Source: Rhodocyclaceae bacterium (GTDB lineage Bacteria > Pseudomonadota > Gammaproteobacteria > Burkholderiales > CAIKXV01). From it: a DNA stretch of 64,000 bases. The notes below the pieces were generated by a model. That model was not told the DNA's origin. It made no database searches and saw nothing but the letters and a program-made list of their open reading frames with translations. Both the position numbers and the translations under genes were made by a program. Shown in pieces: positions 31,186 to 40,751 of this stretch; the stretch's first letter is position 1; every line of letters starts with the position of its first letter. Location of the stretch: NCBI GenBank assembly GCA_020248265.1, contig JADCHX010000013.1:1-64000 (forward strand), given 5' to 3'.

Positions 31186-34100
31186 GCGCCGCCACACCCA
31201 ACTCGAAGGAACAATACGCCGCCCATCTCCCGGCCCTGCACCTGTTGTGCAACCTGGGTTGGAGCTTCCTGACCACCGCCCAGGCCCTGGCCATGCGCGG
31301 CGGCACGCGTGAGGTGATCCTCCGCTCGCGTCTGGTCGAGGTACTTCAAAGCCGCCGCTACGAGTACAAGGGCCAGTGGTACCCACTTTCCAGCAGCGGC
31401 ATCGAGCAGATCGTGCGGGAGCTGTCGGCGCTGACTTTGGCCGAGGGTCTGCTGCCCGCTAACGAGCGGCTGTACGGCAAGCTGGCGCTGGGCGTCACGG
31501 TCACCGAATTCATGCCGGACGGCAAGAAGCACCAGCCGACGATTCCCGTCGTCGACTGGGCCAACCCGGCGGCCAACCGCTGGGACGTGACTGAAGAGCT
31601 GGAGGTGCTGTCGGCCCAGGGCACGCATCACCGCACACCTGACCTAGTGTGTTTCGTCAACGGCCTGCCGTTGGTGGTGATCGAGGCCAAGCGGCCGGAG
31701 TCCGGCAGGCTCGACAAGGCGATGGTCGATGAAGGTGTCAGTCAGCATCTACGCAATCAGCGCCCCGACGAGATCCCGCAGCTCTTTGGCTACGCCCAGT
31801 TGTTGCTTGCCGTGAGCCAGACTGAAGCCCGCTACGGCACCACGGGCACCGCCGCCAAGTTCTGGGCCCGCTGGCGCGAAGAAGAGTTCGGCTCGGCCCA
31901 CCAGGCCTCGGTCAAGAACGCGGTGCTGCCAGCGGCCGTACGCGCGAGCTTGTTCGACGGCAAGCCGGCATCCTTGGCAAGCTACTTCGATGCGTTGTGG
32001 GCCCAGCCCATGGAGCCGACCGACCAAGACCGCCTGCTGGTCGCCCTCATGACCCCGGCCCGTCTGCTGGAGTTCCTGCGCAGCTACGTGCTGTTCGACC
32101 GCAAGGTGGGGAAGATCGTCGCGCGCTATCAACAGTTCTTCGGCATACGCGCATTGCTGGCGCGCATCCAGCAACTGCGCCCCGACGGTGGGCGCGAGGG
32201 GGGGGTCATCTGGCACACCACGGGCTCGGGCAAAAGCTTCACGATGGTGTTCCTCACCAAGGCGCTGTTGTTGGTGGACACGCTGGCGGAGTGCCGGGTG
32301 GTGGTGGTGACGGACCGGGTCGACCTCGAAGGCCAGTTGTCGCGCAACTTCATCTCCGGTGGGGCCTTCGGATCGGCCATCGCATCGCTGAAGGACGGCG
32401 AGAAGAGCCGGGCGATGACCGGTCGTGACCTTGCTCGCCGCATCGGCAGCGGCACCGAGCGCATCACCTTCACGCTGGTCCACAAGTTCAACTCAGCCTC
32501 CAAGCTGCCGGAGTGCCGGAACCCCTCACCTAACCTGATCGTGCTGGTGGACGAAGGCCACCGCAGCCACGGCGGCGAGACCCACGAGCGCATGAAGAAG
32601 GCGCTGCCGCGTGCGGCCTACATCGCCTTCACCGGCACGCCGCTGCTGAAAGACGAAAAGACGTCCAACAAGTTCGGCCCCATCGTGCATGCTTACACCA
32701 TGCAACGGGCTGTGGAAGACGAGACCGTGGCGCCGCTGCTCTACGAAGAGCGCGTGCCCGAGCTGACGATCAACGAGGAAGCCGTCAACCGCTGGTTCGA
32801 CAAGATCACCGCCGGGCTGAGCGACGCCCAGCGTGGCGACCTGAAGAAGAAGCTCGCGAAGAAGGGCGTTGTCTATGGCGCAGCAGGGCGCATCGAGCTG
32901 ATCGCGTGGGACATCGCCACGCACTTCAGCGAGAACATCAAGAAGCTGGACCTGGGCCTGAAGGGACAGGTGGCCACCGACAGCAAGCGCGATGCCATCC
33001 GCTACAAGAAGGCGCTGGACGACACGGGTCTGGTCACCAGCGCGATCGTCATCTCGCCGCCGGACACCCGTGAGGGCAACGCCGAGGTGGACGAGGAGAG
33101 CCTGCCTGACGTGCAGAAGTGGTGGAAGCAGACGGTGGTGGCGAGCGGGTTGGATGCCGAGGCCTACGAAAAGCAGGTGGTGGCCGACTTCGGCACCGAC
33201 GACGGACCGGACCTGTTGATCGTGGTGGACAAGCTGTTGACGGGCTTTGACGAGCCACGCAACACGGTGCTCTACATCGACAAGCCGCTGAAGGGCCACA
33301 ATCTGATCCAGGCCGTGGCCCGCGTGAACCGGCTGCACGACGACAAGCGCTATGGCGTGCTGGTGGATTACCGGGGCATCCTGAAAGAGCTGGACTCGGC
33401 GATCCGTGCCTACCAGGACCTGGAGACGCGCACCCAGGGCGGCTTTGACGTGGCCGACATCGAGGGCCTCTACCGTAACGTCGATACCGAGTACAAGCGC
33501 CTGCCGGGGCTGCACGACCGTATGTGGTCGTTCTTCAAGGACGTGGCGAACAAGCTGGACCGGGAACAGTTCCGGCAGGTGCTGACGCCCAGGTTCGTGA
33601 AGGCGCCGGACGGCGAGGAGTATGACGAGCGGCAGAAGCTGCGCGACGAGTTCTGCGGTGCTGTGACCGACTTCGGCCTGTGCCTGCAGACGGCGCTGTC
33701 GAGCCGCAGCTTCTTCGAGGACAAAAGCTTCTCCGAGGCACAGATCGCACGCTACAAGGCTGACCTGCGCTTCTTCACCGAACTGCGCATGACCGCCCGC
33801 CGCGATGCGATGGAGGTGGTGGACTACAGCGCCTACGAAGAGCAGATCCGCAAGCTGGTCGACAAGCAGGTGATCGGTAAAGAGGTTCGCGAATCCGAGG
33901 GGGTGTACCTCGTGCACCAGTTGGGCCAGGCCGAGGATCCGAAGGACTGGTCTGAGGAGAAGACGCGCAACGAGACGGACCTGATTCGAACGCGGCTGCG
34001 CAAGACCATCGAGCAGGACCTGGCGGACGACCCCTATGCGCAGAAGGTGTTTGGTGAGCTGCTGCGCCAGGCGATCGCCGAGGCCGAGGCGATGTTCGAC

Positions 34101-34481
34101 CACCCGCTCAAGCAGTACGCACTGTTCAAGGACTTCGAGGAGCAGGTGAAATCGCGCCAGCCGCCCGGTACACCGGACCTGCTGGCGGACAAGCCGCACG
34201 CGAGAGCCTACTTCGGGGTGCTGCGCCTCGTACTGGGCGAAGATGCCGCAGAGGCCATGGACGATACCGCGCGCGAGGCGCTGGTGTCGCAGGCCCTGTC
34301 GATCGACGAGGTCGTCCGGACGGCGGTAGCCGAGAACTCGCTCAGCCCGCAGAGCATCGAAGCGGCCATTCGCAAAGGGCTGCTGCCGCTGCTGTACGGC
34401 AAGCTCGGGCTGGACCGGGCCAAGGAGGCTGTCGAGCAGATCGTGCAGATCACCCGTCTCGGCCTCGGGAAATCGCAATGA
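31182..34481 (+). CDS. hsdR: type I restriction endonuclease subunit R
   Basis: A 1099-residue protein. The N-terminal nuclease part has the PD-(D/E)xK-like core TPDLVCFVNGLPLVVIEAKR (about residues 147-166). The translocase follows: Walker A WHTTGSGKS from residue 344, DEGHR from residue 457 as the DEAD-box equivalent, FTGTPL near residue 486 and VARVNRLHDDKRYG as motif VI. It hydrolyses ATP to pull DNA and cuts unmethylated DNA. It overlaps hsdS and the peptidase gene by 4 bp each. Confidence 0.94.
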   Translation: MSAATPNSKEQYAAHLPALHLLCNLGWSFLTTAQALAMRGGTREVILRSRLVEVLQSRRYEYKGQWYPLSSSGIEQIVRELSALTLAEGLLPANERLYGKLALGVTVTEFMPDGKKHQPTIPVVDWANPAANRWDVTEELEVLSAQGTHHRTPDLVCFVNGLPLVVIEAKRPESGRLDKAMVDEGVSQHLRNQRPDEIPQLFGYAQLLLAVSQTEARYGTTGTAAKFWARWREEEFGSAHQASVKNAVLPAAVRASLFDGKPASLASYFDALWAQPMEPTDQDRLLVALMTPARLLEFLRSYVLFDRKVGKIVARYQQFFGIRALLARIQQLRPDGGREGGVIWHTTGSGKSFTMVFLTKALLLVDTLAECRVVVVTDRVDLEGQLSRNFISGGAFGSAIASLKDGEKSRAMTGRDLARRIGSGTERITFTLVHKFNSASKLPECRNPSPNLIVLVDEGHRSHGGETHERMKKALPRAAYIAFTGTPLLKDEKTSNKFGPIVHAYTMQRAVEDETVAPLLYEERVPELTINEEAVNRWFDKITAGLSDAQRGDLKKKLAKKGVVYGAAGRIELIAWDIATHFSENIKKLDLGLKGQVATDSKRDAIRYKKALDDTGLVTSAIVISPPDTREGNAEVDEESLPDVQKWWKQTVVASGLDAEAYEKQVVADFGTDDGPDLLIVVDKLLTGFDEPRNTVLYIDKPLKGHNLIQAVARVNRLHDDKRYGVLVDYRGILKELDSAIRAYQDLETRTQGGFDVADIEGLYRNVDTEYKRLPGLHDRMWSFFKDVANKLDREQFRQVLTPRFVKAPDGEEYDERQKLRDEFCGAVTDFGLCLQTALSSRSFFEDKSFSEAQIARYKADLRFFTELRMTARRDAMEVVDYSAYEEQIRKLVDKQVIGKEVRESEGVYLVHQLGQAEDPKDWSEEKTRNETDLIRTRLRKTIEQDLADDPYAQKVFGELLRQAIAEAEAMFDHPLKQYALFKDFEEQVKSRQPPGTPDLLADKPHARAYFGVLRLVLGEDAAEAMDDTAREALVSQALSIDEVVRTAVAENSLSPQSIEAAIRKGLLPLLYGKLGLDRAKEAVEQIVQITRLGLGKSQ

Positions 34482-35242
34482 GCGATGGTGTAGCTGATCG
34501 GCTCGCGAGCGCGGGCCGGTTCAGCATTCGCTATGGCGAGGACGTCATCGCCTACACGCTGCGGTTGCAGCCGCAGCGCCAGCCCTCGAAAGTGGCCATC
34601 CACGTAGAGCCGAGCGGGCGCGTCCTGGTCGATGCGCCGGTGGGCGCCACACAGGCGGCCGTGGCACAAGCCGTGAGGAAGCGCGCGGCGTGGATCGCGA
34701 AACACGTGGCACAGGCCAGGGCTCGCCTGGAGCACGTCCGTCATCGGGAATACACGAGTGGCGAGTCCGTTCACTACCTGGGGAGGCGCTACCGTCTGCG
34801 CGTCACGGTGGACCCAGCGGCAGCGCCCGCCTGCCGGCTGCGCGGCGCGTACCTGGAGGTTGCTGTCCAGCGCAGGGCTGCCCAGGACGTGCAGGCAGAG
34901 ATGGCGGGGTGGCTGCGCCACCGTGCCCGCGAGGTGCTGCGCGATCGCCTCGATGCTGTGGCCAGTGGATTGCGCTGGGTCAAGGAGCCGCCGCCGATGC
35001 GCCTGCAGTGGATGCGGGTCCAGTGGGGAAGTTGCTCGCCGCACGGACGAATCACCTTGCACCCGGCATTGGTCCAGGCTCCGAGGGAGTGCATCGACTA
35101 CGTGGTGCTGCACGAGTTGTGCCATCTGGCCAGCCATGACCACAGCGCTCGGTTCTACAGGCTGCTTGATCGGCACATGCCGGGATGGCGCGCCTTGAAG
35201 GCGCGGCTCGATGGCATGGCCGAAGAGTTGCTGCGGCAGTAG
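34478..35242 (+). CDS. YgjP-like metallopeptidase (M48-type, DUF45)
   Basis: A 254-residue protein with the YgjP/DUF45 layout: beta-rich start (KVAIHVEPSGRVLVDAP), VHYLGRRYRLRVT, then WGSCSPHGRITLHPALVQAP, and the zinc site HELCHLASHDHSARFY with the partner His in DRHMPGW. Genes of this family commonly follow hsdR in type I systems, and the ATGA overlap with hsdR here confirms co-expression. A role in turning over the restriction subunit is a reasonable guess but is not shown by the sequence. Confidence 0.88.
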   Translation: MSDGVADRLASAGRFSIRYGEDVIAYTLRLQPQRQPSKVAIHVEPSGRVLVDAPVGATQAAVAQAVRKRAAWIAKHVAQARARLEHVRHREYTSGESVHYLGRRYRLRVTVDPAAAPACRLRGAYLEVAVQRRAAQDVQAEMAGWLRHRAREVLRDRLDAVASGLRWVKEPPPMRLQWMRVQWGSCSPHGRITLHPALVQAPRECIDYVVLHELCHLASHDHSARFYRLLDRHMPGWRALKARLDGMAEELLRQ

Positions 35243-35270
35243 CTGCAGGCGCCTCCGACAAGCGAAGGCG

Positions 35271-36383
35271 TCACGCCACCACGCGCATCCCGATCGCCTC
35301 GGCCTGCCGCCGCTCGAAGGCCTTGCAGCGCGCGTCGTGCTGCTGGCCGAGGATGCCGCCGCGCACCGTGCCCGGCTCGGTGGTCTTGAACACCGGCAGC
35401 CAGCTGGCCGGCAGGCGATCGCCATCGGGCGTCGACAGCCACAGCCGGAACAGCAGGCGCTTCTTCTCCGGTGCCTCATGGTCGGTGAAGTCGGTGCGCG
35501 AGTGCAGCGTCACATGGCTGTTGATCAGCTGCAGGTCGCCCGGCTCGAGGAACATCGTGTAGGCGAGGTCGCGGCGGCGCACCAGCGCATCGAACTTCTC
35601 CAGCGCCTCTAGGTGACGTGGCGGGATGCGCGGTACCCCTTCGATCGTCTGCGCGCCGTTCACCCGGTTGCGGTTCCACTTGCTGAACAGCAGGCCGCCT
35701 TCGACGTCGAACACCGGGTGCGGATACGACGGCTCTTCGTCCGGGGCCTGTTCTCCCTGGCGGCTGAAATGGATCGGCTGGTGCAGGTAGTCGACCAGGT
35801 CGGGATGTTCGCTCGCCATCCGTGCATGCGCGGTGACCGAGCTCGACACGATGCTCATGCCGCCGGAGATCGCCTGGTTGTAGCAACTGAGCCCCACGAA
35901 ATCGGTGGAGTCGGTATGGAAGTCGAGCTCGGCGTTCGACGAGTAACCGCGCCCGGTCGAGGTGCGGTAGTTGGTGCCGACGTCGCGCACCGCCGACAGG
36001 TAGTGGCTGGCCTTGCCCTGCGGGCGGCCGACGCCGACATGCAGGCCGATCGCCCAGGTCATCAGCTCGAACTGCTTCTCGTCGAGGCCCTCGCGCGGCA
36101 GGCCCTTGACCAGCGAGAGCCCGCGGCCGCGGCGCGCTTCAGCCACCGCTGCCGCGATCGGCCGTGCGGCCGCACCGAGGTCGAATTCGTCGCGCCGGTA
36201 GTCGAGCAGCGTGCGCGCCGGATCGTACGCCTGGCGCACCGCCGCCGCGAGGTCGTGGCGGGCATCGTCATCGAGACGGAACACCCAGCCGCGGTCGTGC
36301 TCGAGGTCGTGCGCCGTCCAGTCGGCAGGCGCCGTGGCCTGCGGGTCGATCCCGTAGTCGGTCATCTGGCTCATCGCGTGCAT
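35271..36383 (-). CDS. TauD/TfdA-family Fe(II)/2-oxoglutarate oxygenase
   Basis: A 370-residue protein with the facial triad HxD in LDFHTDSTDFVG (about residues 154-165), the distal His in LINSHVTLHSRTDF, and Arg for 2-oxoglutarate in RLLFRLWLS. The N terminus (to residue 80) is longer than in TauD itself. It hydroxylates or oxidatively cleaves an organic substrate in the cytoplasm. It is the last gene of the minus-strand group with enoyl-CoA hydratase, CoA ligase and Bug, 9 bp after the hydratase stop. Confidence 0.87.
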   Translation of the reverse strand: MHAMSQMTDYGIDPQATAPADWTAHDLEHDRGWVFRLDDDARHDLAAAVRQAYDPARTLLDYRRDEFDLGAAARPIAAAVAEARRGRGLSLVKGLPREGLDEKQFELMTWAIGLHVGVGRPQGKASHYLSAVRDVGTNYRTSTGRGYSSNAELDFHTDSTDFVGLSCYNQAISGGMSIVSSSVTAHARMASEHPDLVDYLHQPIHFSRQGEQAPDEEPSYPHPVFDVEGGLLFSKWNRNRVNGAQTIEGVPRIPPRHLEALEKFDALVRRRDLAYTMFLEPGDLQLINSHVTLHSRTDFTDHEAPEKKRLLFRLWLSTPDGDRLPASWLPVFKTTEPGTVRGGILGQQHDARCKAFERRQAEAIGMRVVA

Positions 36384-36392
36384 GCAGCCGCG

Positions 36393-37193
36393 CTACTTGC
36401 CTTCGTAGCGTCCCGGCCGCTTCTCCTTGTAGGCTTCGATCGCTTCCCGGTAGTCGGCCGTACCCTGCGCCGCGGCCATCGCGGCGGCGGTGTATTCGAG
36501 GCTCGACTTCAGGTCGCTGCGCTCATTATGGCGTACCAGCCGCTTGATCAGCCGCTGCTGGATCGGCGGCCCGCCGGCCAGCCGGTGCGCGAAGGCAAGT
36601 GTCTCGGTGAGCAGCGCCTCGGGCGCATGCAGGCGGTTCACCAGGCCGACCCGTTCCGCATCGGTGGCCGACAGCCAGTCGCCGGTCCATAACAGTTCCA
36701 GCGCGCGGCCGGTGCCGATCAGCCGCGGCAGGAAGTGGCAGCCGCCGTTGCCCGGGATCAGGCCGACCCGGATGTAGGCCTCGCAGAAGCGCGCATTGGT
36801 CGAGGCGAAGCGGATGTCGCACATCAGCGCGAGGTCCATGCCGGCGCCGGCCGCCGCACCGTTCACTGCCGCGATCAGCGGCTTGTCGAACTGCTCGATC
36901 GCGCGCGCCAGCCGGTGCGTGCCGGTCTGCAGCCGGTTCATCCGGTCGAACGGCGTCGGCGTCTCGCCCCCGGCGACTTCCTGTGCGCGGCGGCCGAGAT
37001 CGCCGCCAGCGGAGAAGGCATCGCCGGCACCGGTCACCACCACCACGCGCACGTCATCGTCGCTCAGCGCGCTGTCGAGCGTGTCGGCGAGGGCACCGAC
37101 CATCTCCGGGCTGAAGGCATTCTTCTTGTGCGGCTGGTTCAGCGTCAGCCGCAGCACGTGTCCATCGAGTTCGACAAGCAGGTGGTCGGTCAT
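36393..37193 (-). CDS. enoyl-CoA hydratase/isomerase-family protein
   Basis: A 266-residue crotonase-fold protein. The oxyanion-hole segments are AFSAGGDLGRRAQE and VNGAAAGAGMDLALMCDIRF. The catalytic Glu of the first position is missing where DLA occurs, and the second Glu may be in RVGLIPGNGGCHFLPRLIG (Gly-Asn-Gly-Gly), so the exact reaction is open: hydratase, isomerase or hydrolase. It stands between the CoA-ligase and TauD genes on one minus-strand transcript. Confidence 0.87.
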   Translation of the reverse strand: MTDHLLVELDGHVLRLTLNQPHKKNAFSPEMVGALADTLDSALSDDDVRVVVVTGAGDAFSAGGDLGRRAQEVAGGETPTPFDRMNRLQTGTHRLARAIEQFDKPLIAAVNGAAAGAGMDLALMCDIRFASTNARFCEAYIRVGLIPGNGGCHFLPRLIGTGRALELLWTGDWLSATDAERVGLVNRLHAPEALLTETLAFAHRLAGGPPIQQRLIKRLVRHNERSDLKSSLEYTAAAMAAAQGTADYREAIEAYKEKRPGRYEGK

Positions 37194-37232
37194 CGGGGTT
37201 CCGGTCGGGGTCGGGGCGGGATTGGAGACGGT

Positions 37233-39437
37233 TCAGTGCGCGGACTGCACGGACGCGTGGGTCACCACCAGCGCATCGGCAGCCACCGCACCGCGGCCGG
37301 CCGGCCGCACGAACAGCGGATTGATGTCGAGTTCGGCGAGCACGCCATGATGCGCCCAGGCGAAGGCCGACACGTTGACGAGGACCTCGACGACTGCATC
37401 GATGTCCAGCGCCGGCAGCCCGCGCGTGCCGCGCAGGATGGGTGCGCAGCGCAGCTCGTCGATCATCGATCGTGCCTCGACGGCATCGATCGGCGCGACG
37501 CGGCAGGTGGAGTCGCCCATCGCCTCGGCGAACACGCCGCCCTGGCCGAGCACGATCACCGGGCCGACCGCCGGCTCGTCGACCACGCCGACCAGCAGTT
37601 CGAAGCCGTCGGCGACCATCTCGGACACCAGCACGCCCTGCAGCCGGGCCGTCGGCGCGCGCTCGTGGCAGGCGGCCACCACGCCGTCGATCGCCGCCTG
37701 CAGCGGTGCGCCGGCCGGCACCGACAGCCTGACACCGCCGATGTCGCTCTTGTGCGGGATGTCGGACGACACGATCTTCACCGCATACGGGCCATCGATG
37801 TCGCGCGCCAGGTGCAACGCCTCGGCCAGCGCATCGACCGGCACCATCACCTCGCCCGGGGTACGCACGCCGATCGAGCGCAGCAGCGCCTTGGAGGACA
37901 CTTCGTCGAGGGCGCGGCCGTCGGCCTGCAGCAACGACACTGGCGCGACTGCGGCACCGCCGTCGGCTGGCGCCTGGCCTGCCGTCGGTGCCCGGGCTGC
38001 GGCCTCCCGAGCGGCTGCCCAGGTTGCGAGCGCACCCATCGCCTTCGCGACCCGTACCGGCGAGGGCAGCATCGGCAGGCGAATGTCGCGCAGCATCGTG
38101 TGCGCCTCGAGCGCCAGCGACTTGTGCATCGACGAGAACACGAACACCGGCTTGCGCAGGTCGGCGGCCATGTCGACCAGGAACTTCGCGCCGGCGACGG
38201 TACCGCCAGGGCTGGAACTGGCGAAGTTCAGGCACAGCGTGTCGACCCCCGAGTCGTCGAGCACCGCGCGGATCACGTCGGCATAGGCCTTCGGCCCGCG
38301 GATGCCGATGTAGCCGGCGGTGAGGTCGACCGGGTTGGTCGGCGATCCGATCGGCGGCAGCAGGGCTGCGACCCTGTCGACCGTGGCCGGCTGGAACTCG
38401 GCGAACGCGAGGCCGGCCTGCGACGCCGCGTCGCAGAACACGATCGCCGATCCGCCGGAGCCGCCGATCACCGCCGCGCGACGCCCGCTGCCCATGCCGG
38501 GATAGCGCGCATGGCACTGGAACGCCTTCACCAGGTCGGGGGCGTCGCTCATCTCGTTCAGTTCGACGATGCCGGCCTGGCGGAACAGCGCGCGGTAGAC
38601 GTCGGCCCGGCCGACGATGCTGCCGGTGTGGGTGGCGGCGGCGCGCGCGCCCTGCTCGGTCACGCCGCCCTTCCAGACCAGCAGCGGCTTGCCCAGCGCA
38701 AGCGCCTTGCGCCCGACCTGCATCAGCGCGCGCGCATCGGGCAGGCCTTCGAGGTAGGTCATCACGATCTCGGTGCCGGGATCGTCGAGCAGCGCATCGA
38801 TCAGGTCGACGCAGCCGAGGTCGGCCTCGTTGCCGGTGGCGATCACGTAGCGGAAGCCGATCGACTCTTCCGCACAGGCGAGCGCCAGGCTGTAGCCGAA
38901 ACCGCCGCTCTGGGTGACCAGCGACACCGTGCCTGCCTCCAGCCTGGGCACGCGGCTGATGCTGCCGAACGCGGCACAGACGCGATCGGGGATGTTCGCG
39001 AAGCCGAGGCAGTTCGGGCCGATCAGGCGGATACCGGCGGCGCGTGCGGTCGCCACCACCTGGTCCTGGAGGGCCGCGCCGGCGTCGCCAGTCTCGCGGA
39101 AGCCGCCGCTCATCACGACCGCCATCCGCACCTGCCGGCGCGCAGCCTGTTCCATCACGCCCGGCACCGCGGCGGCCGGCACAGCAATCACCACCAGGTC
39201 GACCGGACTGGGCACTGCATCGAGCGACGGGAAGCAGGGCTTGCCGAGCAGCTCCGGATACTTCGGGTTGATCGGATACACCGCACCCGGGTAGCCCATC
39301 GCGATCAGTGCCTTGAGCGTCTCGTGGCCGGGGCGGGCGGGGTCGTCCGAGGCTCCGACGATCGCGATCGAGCGCGGCGAGAGCAGGCTGGAGAGGGTGG
39401 TCGGCGTGTCGCCGGCAGTCCGGTCGGTGCGGGTCAT
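37233..39437 (-). CDS. NDP-forming acyl-CoA ligase (acetate-CoA ligase family, fused alpha-beta)
   Basis: A 734-residue protein. Residues 10-140 are a CoA-binding Rossmann domain (LLSPRSIAIVGASDDPARPG, then VYPINPKYPELLGKPCF), followed by two succinyl-CoA-synthetase-like flavodoxin domains (LVTQSGGFGYSLALACAEES; GSGRRAAVIGGSGGSAIV) and a C-terminal ATP-grasp domain (about 500-734; IGVRTPGEVMVPVDALAEAL, VKIVSSDIPHKSDIGGVRLS). Such enzymes make acyl-CoA from acid, ATP and CoA through a phospho-His. Here it probably activates the acid taken up with the help of the Bug protein encoded upstream. Confidence 0.9.
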   Translation of the reverse strand: MTRTDRTAGDTPTTLSSLLSPRSIAIVGASDDPARPGHETLKALIAMGYPGAVYPINPKYPELLGKPCFPSLDAVPSPVDLVVIAVPAAAVPGVMEQAARRQVRMAVVMSGGFRETGDAGAALQDQVVATARAAGIRLIGPNCLGFANIPDRVCAAFGSISRVPRLEAGTVSLVTQSGGFGYSLALACAEESIGFRYVIATGNEADLGCVDLIDALLDDPGTEIVMTYLEGLPDARALMQVGRKALALGKPLLVWKGGVTEQGARAAATHTGSIVGRADVYRALFRQAGIVELNEMSDAPDLVKAFQCHARYPGMGSGRRAAVIGGSGGSAIVFCDAASQAGLAFAEFQPATVDRVAALLPPIGSPTNPVDLTAGYIGIRGPKAYADVIRAVLDDSGVDTLCLNFASSSPGGTVAGAKFLVDMAADLRKPVFVFSSMHKSLALEAHTMLRDIRLPMLPSPVRVAKAMGALATWAAAREAAARAPTAGQAPADGGAAVAPVSLLQADGRALDEVSSKALLRSIGVRTPGEVMVPVDALAEALHLARDIDGPYAVKIVSSDIPHKSDIGGVRLSVPAGAPLQAAIDGVVAACHERAPTARLQGVLVSEMVADGFELLVGVVDEPAVGPVIVLGQGGVFAEAMGDSTCRVAPIDAVEARSMIDELRCAPILRGTRGLPALDIDAVVEVLVNVSAFAWAHHGVLAELDINPLFVRPAGRGAVAADALVVTHASVQSAH

Positions 39438-39477
39438 GCGATGTCCTGTTGCAGGGGGGCGTGCGGCGAAGGCGATG

Positions 39478-40494
39478 CTACTCGGCGCGGGCGCCCGAGG
39501 CCTTCACGACCTTCGCCCACTTGCGGATCTCGATGTCGAGGTGGCGCGCGAGCTCGTCGGGGCCGGCACCCACCGGGTCGACGCCCTGGGCCGACAGGCG
39601 ACCCTGCACCTCACGCTGCTTGAGCACGGCCGCCATCTCGCGATGATGGCGGTCGGCCAGCGCCCGTGGCGTGCCGCCAGGCGCGAAGTAGGCATACCAA
39701 GTGGTCGCTTCATAGCCGGGCACGCCTGCCTCGGCGATCGCCGGTACATCGGGCAGCGCCGGGCTGCGCTGCGCGGAGGTGACACCGAGCGCGCGCAGCT
39801 TGCCCGACTGGACGTTCGGGACCGCATTGAGCATGTTGTTGAACATGACCTGCACGTGGCCAGCCAGGAGGTCGCCGGTGGCGGGGCCCGCCCCCTTGTA
39901 CGGCACGTGCACCAGCTTCACGCCGACCATCGACGCGAACAGTTCGCCCGCGAGGTGGGGAGCGCTGCCGCTGCCGGAGGAGGCATACACCAGCTCGCCG
40001 TTACGCTTGCGCGCGAGGCGGATGAGGTCGGACACGCTCTTCACCGGCAGGGACGGATGAACCACCAGCACCAGCGGCGAAGCCGCCACCCAGGTCACCG
40101 GCGCGAGGTCGCGCACCGGATCGAAGGTGATCTGCGGATAGATGCTCGGGTTGATCGCGATCGACGAACTGGTGAGCAACACGGTGTAGCCGTCGCCGGG
40201 CGATCGCACGACCAGTTCGGTGCCGATCGTGCTGCCGCCGCCGGCACGGTTGTCGACGACTACCGTCTGGCCGAACGATTCGGTCAGGCGCGACGAAACC
40301 ACCCGCGCGATCATGTCGACCGGGCCGCCGGGAGCAAACGGAACGACCATCCGGATCGGCTTCGCGGGGAACGCCTGAGCCAATGCGGGCGGCGGCGGGA
40401 CAAGGACGAGCACAAGTGCAAGCACGGCCCCTGCCCCTACCCTGGCGCAAGGCGCCGACGGGACGACCTCCGGGACGCAGCGCATCCGTCGCAT
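39478..40494 (-). CDS. Bug/TctC-family periplasmic binding protein
   Basis: A 338-residue protein with a signal peptide (AVLALVLVLVPPPPALAQA), then FPAKPIRMVVPFAPGGPVDM, YASSGSGSAPHLAGELF and LVHVPYKGAGPATGDLLAGH. It is the first gene of the minus-strand group down to 35271. Its promoter shares the 257-bp region with the divergent Bug gene at 40752, and the TetR-type operator at 40603-40620 lies between them, so both may be controlled together. GGAGGAG precedes the ATG. Confidence 0.88.
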   Translation of the reverse strand: MRRMRCVPEVVPSAPCARVGAGAVLALVLVLVPPPPALAQAFPAKPIRMVVPFAPGGPVDMIARVVSSRLTESFGQTVVVDNRAGGGSTIGTELVVRSPGDGYTVLLTSSSIAINPSIYPQITFDPVRDLAPVTWVAASPLVLVVHPSLPVKSVSDLIRLARKRNGELVYASSGSGSAPHLAGELFASMVGVKLVHVPYKGAGPATGDLLAGHVQVMFNNMLNAVPNVQSGKLRALGVTSAQRSPALPDVPAIAEAGVPGYEATTWYAYFAPGGTPRALADRHHREMAAVLKQREVQGRLSAQGVDPVGAGPDELARHLDIEIRKWAKVVKASGARAE

Positions 40495-40602
40495 GACTGG
40501 CTCCTCCTTCGTGCGGACACTCGCCTGCCATGGGTCGCAGGGGCATGGCCTGCGAGGGCGGCGGATCCGTCGTGCATGACTGTCGGGCGACGATACGCAA
40601 TA

Positions 40603-40620
40603 ACTTGACGCGCGTAAAGT
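40603..40620. promoter_or_regulatory. TetR-type operator between two divergent Bug genes
   Basis: ACTTGAC-GCGC-GTAAAGT is a 7-bp inverted repeat with one mismatch and a 4-bp centre. The same two half-sites recur at 42503-42520 in front of the TetR gene and the thiolase-like operon. The bases around the site are also shared (TAACTTGACG and GTAAAGT). The rest of 40495-40751 shows no other feature I can name. Confidence 0.72.
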
Positions 40621-40751
40621 CACTGGTACGATACCTGCAGACGACGTCAAACAAGGCGGGCGCGAGAGCCTGTCGATGCCGCCAGCGGCGGGTCCGCGCG
40701 ACCCGGCGCCGCGTGGCAGCCCGCGATGCCGGGCGCGAAGGAGGAGCAACG

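Noticed and set aside
36735-39623. 962-codon plus-strand frame opposite the CoA ligase
   Set aside because: Antisense shadow with biased composition; the minus-strand CoA ligase has clear domains throughout.
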